Assembly (NCBI GenBank): GCA_022385755.1
Contig: MU278355.1
Span: 996,974-1,060,973 of the forward strand
Direction of reading: 5' to 3'
Length of the DNA: 64,000 bases
Origin: Trametopsis cervina
Taxonomy: Eukaryota; Basidiomycota; Agaricomycetes; Polyporales; Irpicaceae
In this document: in pieces, positions 12,198-24,435 of the stretch
Position numbering within the stretch: position 1 is the first letter of the stretch
How the letters are laid out: each line of letters starts with the position of its first letter
Translations under genes and position numbers: made by a program
The notes under the pieces: generated by a model
The model's database searches: none
Told to the model about the DNA's origin: nothing
Seen by the model: the letters and a program-made list of their open reading frames with translations, nothing else

Positions 12198-13273
12198 ATG
12201 TCGAACGCTACCGCTAAGGACCCCTCGACGCGCATCCTAGACCACATAGTGCACATCACGCCGCCGGGTACGCTCCCGCAGGCCGTGCAGGCGTTCCGCG
12301 AGTTGGGCTTCACGTACGTCCTCCTCCTCCCCATCCCCTCCCTCTTCTTCTCCCCTCCCCTTCCCTACTCACTCACACTCTCGTTACTAGAGTAATAGAT
12401 GGCGGCGAACACGCAGACGGCCAAACAGCCAACGCCCTAATCGTACGTTCCCCTCCCCCTCCCCTCTCCCTCTCCCTCTCCCAAACGCTCACACCGCGCA
12501 TGGATAGATCCTCGCAGACGGCACCTACCTCGAACTAATCCACTTCCTCCTCCCCTCCCCATCCCCATCTTCTTCCGCACCCGCACACCAATGGGCGAAC
12601 AAACCCCCCGGCTTCTCCGCCTTCGCCTTCCTCGGTGCCCCCTCCTCTTCACCCTCCATCGACGCAGTCATCAACGCACGCTCAGCCGCCCTGGGCATCG
12701 CACACGAGTTGCACTACCGTGAGCCGGTCAGGGGAGGAAGAACCAGACCGGACGGGGTAGAATTGAGGTGGGAGATCGTCGTGCCCGAACGGTGGAGTCA
12801 GAGACGGGACGCGATGGGACGTCCGTTTTTTTGTGGGGATTTGACGCGGCGCGAGTTGCGGGTACGTTTACGCCTTCTTCCTTCCCGTGTGCTTGAACAG
12901 ATTGTTGACAACTGGGGAGGATTGGTAGGTCCCGCCCGAGGAAGAAAAACACACACACGCGAACAAGACGCGCGGGATCGCGTACCTGCGCGTGTTAGTC
13001 TCGCCTGCTGCGTTTGGGGAGAAGGTTAAAGAGTTCGAGGCTGTTTTCGGTGTCCCTCCCATCCCCATCCCTGTCTCTCCCTCCTCCGATGGCAGGTCAG
13101 AGAGGGAATGGGAGCTCGAAACCCCTACCTCAACAAACGACAAGGAAACAGCAGTGGTACCACCGAAGTTGATAGTCACAGCCGCGAACGAGGAAGACGA
13201 AGAAGAGGCGCGGTTCGTGCAAGAGAACGGGACGGGGGTGTTTGAGGTTGGATTTGTTGTGGGGGAGGGGTGA
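12198..13273 (+). CDS. Glyoxalase-like domain protein
   Basis: Four exons: 12198-12313, 12391-12442, 12508-12861 and 12929-13273 (867 nt, 288 residues). The N-terminus RILDHIVHITPPGTLPQA and the following AFRELGFTV-DGGEHADG with TYLELIHF are typical of the glyoxalase-like (Glyoxalase_3) domain of the VOC fold, where the His and Glu positions usually bind metal. A conserved ATGIAYLRVLV-like segment (here TRGIAYLRVLV) follows near residue 185. The C-terminal part is Ser/Glu-rich and variable. The substrate is unknown. The introns are strongly pyrimidine-rich. Confidence 0.8.
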
Positions 13274-13880
13274 GGGAGTGAGAAGGGGAGGACGCCGTAT
13301 GCTAGGATTGGGTGGGCGGGGCGGTAGGTGAGTCGTTGGCGGGTTTTTTGTGTGGTGGGGTGCTGATGTTATTCAGGTGATTGAGAGGTTCTTGGTCGGT
13401 CAATAGGGAATATCCAGAACGAAAGTGTAAGTATGTACGGTATATCAAATGTGAAATCACAACAAATGCAATGCAGTTGGATTTATCACGGGCTGCACAC
13501 TAGTGCGACTCATGGCCTATTCTCGCTCTCTCGCTCATGAAAACCCGGCTACCCACCCACCCGGTACACTCACACGTCAACTCACTCTCACGAGTCTGCA
13601 ATACAGAATTCGTTTCAGGTGCGTGTGCTACAAGAAGGGGATATCATGCTACATGCAAAAGAACTAAGGGATTAACAATAACACTGGCAGGTTCACGAAG
13701 ACAAAGAAAGGAAGGAAGACGAAGGGAAAAGAAAATCGTGTGGAGAGGCGGCGCCATTATCGGACTAAAAAATACTAGTATGCATCGCGAAGGTCATCAG
13801 ACCGACTGACTGTGGCTTCCCATGAACCCACCCACACCCACTCAGGCGTTCCCCTTCTCCAACACCAACTGAATTACGAA
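13274..13880. other. Intergenic between convergent genes, nothing recognised
   Basis: The 3' ends of the glyoxalase-like and the four-TM genes face each other here. No other gene is seen. Confidence 0.45.
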
Positions 13881-14790
13881 TTACGCGGCCTCCTGCTGCA
13901 CGACGCTGCTCCGTTCCTTCTCGCTGACCGCCGCGCGGTCGACGCCCGCCGAGCTGACAGGGTAGCTGTTCGCCATCGTCGTCCGTCTCGAGGCGAGGAA
14001 CGACAGAACCGCGGAGCTTGCGCCGAAGAGGACGGTGAACCACGGGATGATCGCCGGAAGCCGCACTAGACAATGAGAGAAGAGGGAGAGAAGGAGGGAG
14101 GTGAGCCAATCAGTGTCGATCTACCCGGACACGCATGCAGGATGACGGAGCGAAAATCACGGATGGTGGCTGATCAGGCGCTGGGTGCCATGTGCGACGC
14201 GGCGCGATGTACAAGCGGAAGAAACGCAGAAGGGGAATGGGGAAGGAAAATGAAGGGAAAGGAAGTTTTGTGGGATGGGATGGAGGGGATTGTTACTCAC
14301 GGTAAGAGACGCGTCTGTACACCGTCGTCGCTCCCAGCCCCGCGATAATCGTCTGCACGGTCTTCGGGTCGATAACGATATTTCCGATCCTCGCGACAAC
14401 CTTCGCCGAGCGGTTCGCGAAGAACACATCGAACGCAACGAGCGCCGCGAACAGCCACAGCGTGAAGAACGCGAGTAGCGCCGCCTGCACGCGCAAGAAG
14501 CGGCCGGCGGTGGGGACGAGCGAGAACAGCGCGAGCAGCGCGAGGACGCCGCTGATGACGGTGATGTTGTAGCCCGTGTCGAGCACGTCGTGCGTGTCGA
14601 CGCTGACGGTGCTGCCCGCCGGCGCGGCGCGCTTGAGGTCGCGCGTCGAGTTGTTGAACTTGGCGAGCGCGTTGATGCCGACGCTCATTGCGATTATGCC
14701 GAAGGCGAAGAGCAAGGCGTGCGAGAGGAGCCGCGGGAGGCGCAGCGGGGTGTGCGCGTGCGCGTGGGTGGTCTTTGGGCCGCGGAACAT
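13881..14790 (-). CDS. Four-TM membrane protein, unknown function
   Basis: Two exons: 14790-14301 and 14065-13881 (675 nt, 224 residues), with a CTTACC|GTGAGT donor and a GTCTAG acceptor. Four hydrophobic segments lie at about residues 22-42, 76-93, 100-125 and 165-185, with a polar loop between the third and fourth that contains NRSAKVVARIGNIVIDPK. The spacing recalls small tetraspan proteins of fungi (MARVEL- or SUR7-like in outline), but no diagnostic motif is present, so I assign no family. A TATA box lies about 120 bp upstream of the start. Confidence 0.78.
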
Positions 14791-14906
14791 CGTTGTGTGT
14801 GGTGTGGTGGTGGTGGTGGTGCGGGTGCAAAGGAGGGTGGAAGAGGAAGAGAGAGAAGGAGAGGGAAGGAGAGAGGAGGGACGTGCGAGGGCGAGTGTCG
14901 TCACCC

Positions 14907-14913
14907 TTTTATA
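14907..14913 (-). promoter_or_regulatory. TATA box of the four-TM gene
   Basis: TATAAAA on the minus strand, about 120 bp before the ATG. Confidence 0.5.
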
Positions 14914-16163
14914 GGACGGACGGGGGACAGGACATGGGATCGAAGAGAAGCCGTCCGACGTCCGCCCAATTGAGCACGCGTCTGCCGGTGGGTATGCAAT
15001 GCAGCCAGCCAACCAGTCCGCGCGGCTCGTTTTTAGCCTTCAGCCGACTCGACTCGTGTGCGCCCACATTGTAAGCCCACTGTAACTGTATGACAGAGGT
15101 CGATGACAGAATACCAGTAAGTAAGAGCCGCGGAACATGTGCGCATCCGCTCTAAAACAGGGGAGCGTAAGTTGCTGCCACTGCGGAGCCTCGACTTGTG
15201 ACCTGCAAAGCGATCACAAGCCACTGGAAGCGTCTATGGTTGAATGCGGAGTCGCGCTGAAGGAAGGCTTGCGAGTTCTAGTGGTGTCAACGGGCGAGGC
15301 TAGCCAGAGTAAGAAGCCCTCCATTCCTGACGCGCTTTCCGGTGCGGTGGCTACACAGAATCCAGCTTACTCATGTCGAGTTTTCATTTGCAGTGAGCGC
15401 AGATCTCGCTGGGGGAAAAGGGAGGATTATAGCTCGTACGACCTCTAGCTCGTCCTCAAGAAAGGGAAGCAATTTACTGCAAAACACACCCATGCAGTCT
15501 CCCTCACTTTGATCCGTTCGAGTCAAATATCATGCACCTTTTGAGTCCGACAAGGTAACGACCTGTAACGACGGGACGACGGTATTTGCACCCGATCTCG
15601 GATGTCTTCATTCCGGTCGCACTGTACTTCATGCACAAGTGAGTTTGTCTGGCGCATATGTGCATCCCCTTGCGCCTCTTCAAGCGTTCTTGGCAGTCCA
15701 AGGGCTCACTTTTCGGAGCGAGTTGAAGAGTGAAGATAGTCGGCATCTACCGGACGCCACAAACCGTCACAGCCACAGAAGGCAGTCGTCGGGCCTACGT
15801 CATAACTTACCGTTATTCGAGATCCCGTTGTCGATCGTATGAACGTCTCTTGGAGGTCTGTCTGCCCAATAAGCTTTTCAGGCGACATAGCGACGCAGGA
15901 ACAGAAGACGAAGACTGGGCGTTGTACCTGAAGTGACTGTCTAAAGGCATCGTAGGCGTTCTGGCAGGAGTAACGCTGCGCGATTCGTGAAACACGTCTG
16001 GGTATGGAACCCCCTGACGAGAATTCGAGAGGATGGTCATGCGCGAACGTACCTGGAACTTGAGATGAGAGGGACATGAGTAGCGGTGCCAGTATAATAC
16101 ATTTTCTACATATCCTACAATCACATCCTGGTCTACATGGGCAATGCTTTGCAAGGTCGAATG
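14914..16163. other. Intergenic, no supported gene
   Basis: Several open frames of 60-160 codons occur but have no splice logic, motif or codon pattern that supports them. Confidence 0.4.
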
Positions 16164-18029
16164 TCAAGGTTCGACTTTTGGTGTCTTTTCGCATGATTCT
16201 CTTCCTTCATCGCGTCCCTCTTCAGGCTTTTCACTCTTGACAGCCTCATTCCCGCCCCCCGTTTCGACAGCGTCACCTGTGCTCTCCTGCTTCTCTAGAT
16301 CCGCTGGACCGCCCCCGCTCTTCTTCCAAACAGCAAATCCTCCCTGGTACCCGAGCCAAGTGTATCGCTCACAATGCGGTCCCCTGGCCAGTGTAACAAG
16401 AAGCGAGAAACATGACCACCCAACCGACAGCGCAGCAGCAGCCCGCCACCCATGCGCATTGAACACATGTGTCCCCACCGATGTGCCCACAATCTGTCCC
16501 ACAAAAATCTATCACCACCCCTTATCAGCACCTCCCCTCCCTCATGTATCCAGTCACATTCTCACTCACCGAGATAATCAGCACAGCATTCATCCTCGAC
16601 CTCGCCCTCGCATCCAACCCCAACACCTGCGTCGCCAAACTCACCTGCTGCGTCTGCCTAAACACATCGATCCCAAACGTCACCACGATCACAGCGCCCA
16701 CGCTCACGCCGCCTGCGCCCAGCTGGATCGTGTAGAACAGCAGCGAGGCGAGGATGGCGGTTAGGCCGCCGTACCAGGGGACTATGCGGTCGATGATACG
16801 CCCGATTAGGGGGGCGGTTAGGACGCCGCCCATGCCTATTAGGCCGAAGAGGCCGATGATGAGGCTGCCAACTTACTTATCAGAGTAAGCGAGGAGGCGA
16901 AGAGTTGAAGAGCGTACGTGGAGTAGTTGTATATTGGGCCGCCAAGCAAGAACGTGAGTGTTACCTGTCCACGCAGTTAGCACGAACCTGAATAGCACAG
17001 GCATCCCTCCATTTGAGCACGCACCCAGAAATTCGTAAAACAGCTCATCGACGCAAGATTAACCAGCACAGCCTGCACAAGCACCGGCTCCGTCACCGCA
17101 AACCTCGCCATACTCCCCAACACGCCAAAATACGACATCCCGCGATTCTTCGCCGGATAATCCGGCAACCTCGCCCACAGCAAAAGCAACATCGACCCCT
17201 GCATCCCCATCGCCAACCAATACACGATCCTCCACTGCACGAAATTCGCAACGACGCCCGCAACAACTCTCGCCACAAGCACACCAAGCAATAACCCCGA
17301 GAGGACGACGGACAAAGCGGACGCGCGTTGGGAAGGCGGGGCGAGGTCCGCTGCGAGCGCCATTAGGATTTGCGGGACGTTCGAGGTCGTGCCGATGAAG
17401 AAGGAGAGGAGCTCGAAGATGAGGATGTTGGACGTTAGAGGGAGGCCCAGAGTTAGGAATGTGCAGATTGTGAAGAGGAGAAGGATGAGGGGGCGGCGAC
17501 GGACGAGGTCGCCCAGGGGGGTTACGAAGAGGAGGCCGGTTGCGTACCTGGTTTGCGTGAGTGAAGGAAGGGAAGGGAAAGGAAGGGCAGGGAGAGGAGG
17601 GGGGACGTACCCTGCTTGGACGAGTGTGGGTATACGGGATACTTCGTCGTAGGTTACATCGAATGATATCGACAATTGAACTGTATGACACGGTTGTCGG
17701 CACCTACTCCTCCATTACAACCTGAGACGTACTCACTCAAAAGTGGCTGGCAATAATACAAGTTCGCCACAACTGCGAAAAACCACGCGTATCAGCACAC
17801 CCGTGTTCATTCCCATCGAATGGATGAGAAAACAAAACTTACTACAGGTACTGGCTATCCCAAAGAGGATGTTCGTGAGAAGGTTGAACTGGTGCGGCGC
17901 ATCCGGGTTGTATCTCAGGTATTTCGGGATGGGCAGGAAGTAGAAGTCTCTCTGCATCGTTTCTGTCTCTGTCTCTGAACCTTCATGAGGCTCGTTCTGG
18001 TTCGCCGAGGAAACGTCCGTCGAAGACAT
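16164..18029 (-). CDS. MFS transporter, paralog 2
   Basis: Seven exons: 18029-17846, 17772-17737, 17680-17611, 17547-17025, 16964-16918, 16864-16570 and 16508-16164 (1500 nt, 499 residues). The inner five exons have exactly the lengths and phases of those in MFS paralog 1. The proteins align through shared motifs such as RDFYFLPIP, VANLYYCQP, YATGLL, PLGDLVRRRPL and NFWVTLTFLL. It is a 12-segment major facilitator protein with an unknown substrate. All introns here begin with GT. The C-terminal tail is shorter than in paralog 1 and is Gly/Glu/Lys-rich. The two genes point toward each other across about 8 kb of unrelated genes. Confidence 0.88.
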
Positions 18030-19308
18030 CGCAAGCTGAGTAGCACTAACACCGCGTTGCGTTCAGCTCATATACCTCCAACCTAAGGCCGTTCCTCGTG
18101 AAAGAGATTCGTCCGTGCACACAATCGCACGGCTTTCGATGTAGGCGGAGCTTGTATCATGTACCCAGGACCCCCCGTGGCTATTTCTATTTTAAGGCTC
18201 TGCGTTATGACTGTGCCGGTATGCCGTAAGACGCATCATGGAAGGATTGACGGGCTGCGGAGGAGGCGACGAAGTTGGAGATGATGGGAGATGGGAGATG
18301 GGAGGAAAAGGAAGCGGGGAGCCAATGGGAGACGCGTGAGGGGGTGCACGTGATCGTGTTACTGCTTGAGGTGCTCGCGGGCCGTTTGAGTAGAGTCTCC
18401 TTGGATTTCGACTCTTCAGACTCGACGCGGAGCGAATCGCGGGGAGCAGAATTTTAGCTGACCCAAGGCGAGGGCATATGTAATCCTCCATCTTACCTAC
18501 AACTCATGGCCGAACGTGTAGCAATACTCCGAGTTACCGACTGAACAACCTCATTATCACCTGTCCAAAGCTCGAACGGAACACACCCAAATCCTCTCGG
18601 GAAACAGCATCTCTTTATACAGTAGCTGCGTCTCCATACTTGACTGTGATTTCTAAGCCGTCGGCTTTCCGAAGATAAGCTCGCAACAGATCTCCTGGAA
18701 CACCCCGTCAAGCCGGCAACGCACCATCCCATCCCGTCCCATCCAATCCTGTATTCCGTCCAATCAAAAACCTGGTCGTACGACACGAACGATTACTCAG
18801 CGAGATCTTACTGTACAATACGTACCGCTCGATGTTGTTCCGCGTCGACTTCGCGGGCTGGCGCTGCAGGACTCTTCAGAGGACCGTTCACACAGTGAAG
18901 ACAAAAGTGGTGACAAAAGTGGCGACGGCGTTCCGTGCCTCGGGGCGAGGTACAAATACATTGGTTCGCACGGCGAATCCAGCATCGCGGCAATAAATAT
19001 CCAGGGCACAGGTATAATGAATCGCGGTCATGTGACGCAGCGCATCACGTGTTCGTTCACACACATAAGGTCCTGCGGGTTTTTGACAGATGCAGCGACC
19101 CTGAGATAAGGGGTTGTGATGAAAGTGGATGTTATGATGGACATAGTGTTTGGGTGGCGGACGTTGGAAGTTGGAAAGCTTCATCATGCTCGACTGTTCC
19201 TTGGATATCGTTCAGCTGGATCACGAGAGACGGTTATGCGTGTGCGGACGTACCGGAGAAGCGAGCAAGACAATGTGCGAAGAACATCTTCACTCGCCGC
19301 AGAGAGAA
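18030..19308. other. Intergenic, nothing recognised
   Basis: This is the upstream region of MFS paralog 2 and the downstream region of the zinc-finger gene. No coding sequence is supported. Confidence 0.4.
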
Positions 19309-20471
19309 TCAATGTATCCGCGGCGTGGCCACGTCCTTCGGAGGGTCATTATCGCCCTCCTTTGGTAGATGGCCACCATCAAGCTCTGCCTCCACCTGCA
19401 GTTCTTCTGCTGCTTCTTCTGCCTTGACCTGTTTCGCCATCTCTGCTTTTCCACACACGGATCCGAGATGTCTGTTCAGTGACTCTAGCCTGGAGAATGT
19501 CTTGCCGCAGAATTGACAGACGTGCGCGCGGGTGGGGCCATGGTACAGCTCCTTGTGCCGCCGCAGATCAGGACCACGAGAGAACGCTTTGTCGCAGATC
19601 GTGCATACGTGCGCTCTGGCGTGGTTTCCGCGTGTGGGAGCGAACCGAACGGGAGGGAGGGGTATAAACATGGTATCGGGTGGGGGAATGAAGGATGGCG
19701 CAGTATGTTTTGGCGTCGGGAAATGGATCGGTGTTGGCATTGTGGTCATGATTGATGTCGGGATCGTGGTCACGTAGTCTGGCATTGGGAACTGTATGCT
19801 TGGTTGTGACTATGCAATAGAATAAGTAGCAGAAACAAGTGTACAACGCGAAGAAATACTCACCCTGAGCGTGTCATCCATCCGCTGATCTTCTCTATAG
19901 TAAACAGGTGGAGAAGAGGGTGTAGGACTTGAGATGTCCGTGCCCAAATCGGCTCGACGAGCAAGACAACACGTTTTAACAATAAAAGCAGCGCAGTCGT
20001 AGTGGAAGAACCATCTTAGAGACGACGGGCACACAGGCTCGTAAAGTCCGACCCAGTACAGCCTATTTCACGTCGCGTGAGTGCCCATCGAAATAGCGCC
20101 GAGCTCTCTTGCACGTACACTGCAGCAAGAATTGTACCAGCGACGAAGTCCAGGGTGGTACACAATACAGCTTGATTCTGATACGAGGCGACTGTCTTCG
20201 AAATCCCGAACCCTAGCATGGTTGAGATGTTGAGCAGCCGATATCCGGTGAGCTTGACCAGAAGAGGAGACCTATTCTGCGCAATGGTGGACACCGCTGC
20301 TTCGTGTGGACTCGACGCTCGTTGGTCGTATGTATCCGTGTGGAACTGCAGATTGAGACTATCTACTGCGTGGCCGGCTCCCATAGCTCGTCCGTTTGTT
20401 CGCGGATACGAATCGCCCAATTCTATGTCATGGTACACGACGGATGGATGATAAGGCTGAAGGTGCAGCAT
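19309..20471 (-). CDS. Membrane protein spliced in frame to a two-zinc-finger exon
   Basis: Model: exons 20471-20119, 20062-19864 and 19791-19309 (1035 nt, 344 residues). The first two exons give a basidiomycete-type hypothetical membrane protein that begins MLHLQPYHPSVVYHDIELGD. It has hydrophobic segments near residues 80-97 (LLNISTMLGFGISKTV) and 106-125, then LYWVGLYE and SLRWFFHYDCAAFIV. The second exon has a strong donor (CTCAGG|GTGAGT) that joins in frame to an exon with two zinc fingers: one C-x2-C-x12-H-x4-H and one C-x2-C-x12-H-x4-C. If the second exon is not spliced, the membrane protein stops at 19810 and the zinc-finger protein would start on its own at the ATG at 19785. I favour the fusion on splice quality, but two genes are possible. 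A TATATA sequence lies about 70 bp before the chosen ATG. Confidence 0.5.
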
Positions 20472-20599
20472 TTCGAGTTCGACGATGACTGCGGGCGAAC
20501 AGCAGGAACATGGGGATAATTGCTTCCATAATCGAGTACGGTATATATTGCTGCGCGGCGCGCACCGCCTCTGAACGTCACAGTACAGCAGCATTGGCG

Positions 20600-22000
20600 G
20601 TGCTCGCCTCGCCCGGCAACTTGCGATCTAGGCGCTGCCGAGTGAAGCTACTAGAAGTTGGCAGAAGCACGGGTACCCTGCCCCAAGGTGTTGTGCAGAC
20701 GCGTCAGCACAGCCTTTACACAGTGAAGTACTCACAATTGCTACAACGAGTACCATGGCACACGATGAGTAGACCGTAGCGCATAGCGAGTGAGAGACAC
20801 TCGGGTAGTTGTCATTCCTGTCGGGACATCTGGAACGTGACCGAGGTCGTTTATTAGAACGGCGGCAGTATGTAGCTGGCCTTTGGCGCGATGAATCTCT
20901 GCAAAACCCGCATTCGATCGAACGCGCTAGTATACTGTGCGAACTTGTCAGTGCGCCAGTCAAGACCGATGCAACGAACGACTGGTGAGCATTGGAGACT
21001 TACGGCGGTAGAGAGGGGCCTTTGGTGAAGCGTAACGGTATGAGATAAAGCACAAAGTGATAGCTCGCTTGAATACATGGCGGGCTTTCGTCGACTACGC
21101 CTGGCCAGCCGGGACGGCTTGGGAAGCCCGCGGAGCGCGGTGAGGATTCGCTCACGAGGGTGTGCGGATACAGGGGAACCGAAGATGGGTTCGACAGTAG
21201 AACGAGCATGTACTGTAAGCTTTGCCGGAAACCATCATCAGTCAAACGAATTTGTAGAACGGAAATGCGGACGTACTTCGTGTGTAAGATATCAGGCTGG
21301 TTATGGCTGCACATTAAACCATGGAACCATACAGCAGATGGACGCCAAGCGGGAAACCTTCTTCCAGGGACTGACATACGCTGAGAGAGAGGAAATATGA
21401 CCGGACTGGCCCACCGCGCGGGGAACTCTTGCGAGGTGGCGTCGGCGGGAATGATCGCAATAAAATGAGCATCGCAATCGAGCACACTGGAATCCGCTCT
21501 AATCGCACAGTATTAGGGCACCTTGCCACTCCGAGGTCCCTATGAAGCTAGAACCTGAAGATGAGTTACGACAGCACTTTTTTCGGGCACATGGCAAGCG
21601 CCTCTGGGAGGGTGTTCCTTCATCATGTAGAAAATCATGGGAACATGTCGCTTGATATCTTCAGTGTGCAACAAGTATTCCGAAGCCAATCCTGTATCGG
21701 TTAGAGTAACACTTGCGCAGGTCTCCGTCATTTATTCAATGATTCCTTATACATATCTCCAATACTCACCAGAAAAAGTACCCAAGACACAACTTTGGCC
21801 GTACTTCCTTGCAGCAAAGCGGTCCAAAGCGTTGCACGGCGTGTCGGTCATGTACCCGGAGTCTCGGAGAAATCGTAGGCATATCGGAAATGCTCGCGAA
21901 GTACCTGAATGGAAGCGTACCACAGGACAACCTGGTATCAACTTCAGCGTCGAGTCCGGGGGAGGTTTTGAATGCGAAACATGAGGAAAAATGATGGCAG
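20600..22000 (-). other. Exon-like tract, gene not resolved
   Basis: The minus strand holds segments that look like exons with good splice sites. One around 21550-21670 encodes a stretch with YLLHTEDIKRHVPMIFYMM. One at about 21100-21010 ends in a GTAAGT donor. One near 21870-21910 contains REHFRYAYDFSETPG. I could not join them into one frame or name a family. It may be an active unknown gene or a decaying one. Confidence 0.3.
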
Positions 22001-24326
22001 AAAAAAACACTGACATGAAGCTCTGAAGATATGCCAGCTATGTCAGTGAGTGAGAACGACGAGTACGCCGCACATACGGCTATCTCTTGTGTCCGCGAGG
22101 ATCACCTTCACAAGGCTTGTACCATCAAGTTTATATCGTTCTTCAGACTACAGTAGTTGATAAGATGAACAATGAACCTAGCAAACTTGCATTAGACACG
22201 GTCGGCATTTTCGAGTTATTGAGGCTCGCGGTACGAGTTGAAAGCTGGATTAGCCAGAACTCCGCACTGCGGTACTACGTTTATGGTGCGTCACGTCATG
22301 GGCGCTCTCACACCGGGACTCTTCCCCGGAGTTCGCGTTCACGGTGCATTCGCAGTGACGAAGTAGGTATGAATTTTCTACACCGCTCTCTAACTCGTCA
22401 CAAGCGAAGAGGCACGCACTGCAAAAAATGTACGAGTACGGTACCAAGCACATGCGCTCCATCTCGTCGGAGAAATGACCCTTCACGATGACAGCTCGTA
22501 CACAATTTCGGGATGCAACATAACTTCTTATCTGTATTCACCGCATTTGAGATATCTTCAACGATGATAGCGACCATCTCCTGTCTTTTGGAACATTTGA
22601 CTTTCAGAATGGAACCAGATGGAATTATCTGAGCAGATATCCCATCTCTTCAGCACTAACCTTGATGATGCTCATAGTACAACCCAGGGGCGCCTCTCTA
22701 CGACAGGCCAGACGGTGGCTTGGTTAGCGTGTGATTCGACGATCGTTTGTTGGTCTTATTTGGCGAGTAGGTAAAACCGGAGGGTACAAAAGATGCTGTA
22801 ATCCGTTCAATGCGGGAAACCACGACTCCTGTAATAGCATTCGTGCAATAGCGCACACCTGATTTACGAGTGTTCCAGCAATGCCTACCGGTTTGTGTAA
22901 GACAGATCAAAGTTCAGGGTAGTGGTCTCGGTACCCGCATAGCTACAGCCGTACGGCTTCGCCCAGTGTCGCTCACAGGTTCCATTGCAGCGTCTCCTCA
23001 AATTGATTATTGCCTAGAGCAGCATAAACGTGGCGGGAATGACCTGTCAAAGAAGCGTTCAAACAATAATTTCTTGATGTGTCGATAGCAATACCCCAAT
23101 ACAGCAATTCCCGTAGCGCTGCGAACTTGAGCATAGCTGACAGATCGGCGACAGGTGGTCCGAAGCTGCAACAAAAGGTACTTTCTTCTACCAGAGGGTC
23201 GCGGTCGAAGCGAAGCGTCGTGATGAGCGCGGACAAAACATGGACAGAAAGAGGGTCCTGACCCACGACTTCGCCGGTCAAAATGAGCTGTCCTGAGAGC
23301 TTTATGTCAATGATGCTGCTGGTCGTCTGCAGGTTTACCCTCGGCATGCCGAGACCAATGTAGCAGACAGGAAGGACCGCACTCAGCCCGAGGGAAGGTT
23401 GTTTTCAACGGGCTGGATATGCTCTCAGCTCTTGGCAGTTTCCAGCATGTCACCTGCTGCTATCCTGAATGACCAAGGATCATCTCGCAGAAGAGAGAAA
23501 GCCTGCTCCACTCACATACAGCGATAATCAGACACGTCTGAACCCTGGCGGAAATGACTCTGTATGAATCATGTTGCTCAGATGAGACTCTTCGTATAGC
23601 GTCTCGCAAGCTGAAACGGTGTTGGTTGGCACCCAATAAACGAGGCGAGAGGTGGTTATATTTACTGAGTCTATGGTGCCGTCATGGTCATTGGGTCGTC
23701 CAATGAAGGGGGACATGTGTTGTCGATGACAGTTATCCTCTCGGTATCTTGGTCGCACGTCAATCATAATTTGTTACCTGCCCATATTGAATCACCAGAC
23801 TCACCATCAATTTTCACTGGCTCACTCGAGTCGGTCGTGTGGGACCTGCATAGTCAGAGGGTAGCGTAGCGGCCCCGTGCTAGTACCTACGGTTCTTCCG
23901 TTTGGTCAGCCTTCTGACCAGTGAGCGATATTCGTCGCTAATGTCCGCAACGGAACAAACGTAAATAATGCATTCTGAAAAGTGTTCCTGCCGTCCATCT
24001 CCTTCTCTGCAGCCATTTTGATTTTCAAACACAGGATTTTTACTGTCGTATTACCATAGAATGTGTGTGAGGGTCAAGGGCTGCGGCCAAATGGAGCTTC
24101 AATGAGATCGCTTCTACAATGGATGCCTGATGTCGAAGGTGTCAACCGCTGCACACCGTGTTACGTGCCGTCAGTGTGGAAACATGTGAACGTGTGCACA
24201 TACCGCTGTTACTGCGCGCTCGCTAAAGTCAACGCTGTGGCAGGCCCAGCCATTGGCCATTGGTCTCGACCACTTAGAATCGTTGCCTGCAAGCATCCCA
24301 AATAAGTCATTGGTAAAAGCAAAAGG
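22001..24326. other. Long stretch without a supported gene
   Basis: A minus-strand open frame at 22973-23347 begins with a real ATG (MPRVNLQTTSS) but has no recognisable domain and no clear continuation. Otherwise nothing is seen before the hydrophobin promoter. Confidence 0.35.
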
Positions 24327-24335
24327 TATATAAAG
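24327..24335 (+). promoter_or_regulatory. TATA box of hydrophobin 1
   Basis: TATATAAAG lies about 100 bp before the hydrophobin start codon. Confidence 0.65.
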
Positions 24336-24435
24336 GGCTCTGGTACCGTCCTTTGGTTCCTCAGTTCGAACAGCTACCTGCTCCCGGACTACTCGTATCA
24401 TTTATCTCACTCACAAAGTCAAACACTTTTCAAAT

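Noticed and set aside
15706..16194. 162-codon minus-strand open frame overlapping the end of MFS paralog 2
   Set aside because: It overlaps a well-supported gene in another frame on the same strand, with no domain, promoter or splice support.
22973..23347. Alpha/beta hydrolase reading of the MPRVNLQTTSS frame
   Set aside because: Only the first residues look like that family; no oxyanion, nucleophile or His motif follows in any spliced frame I tried.
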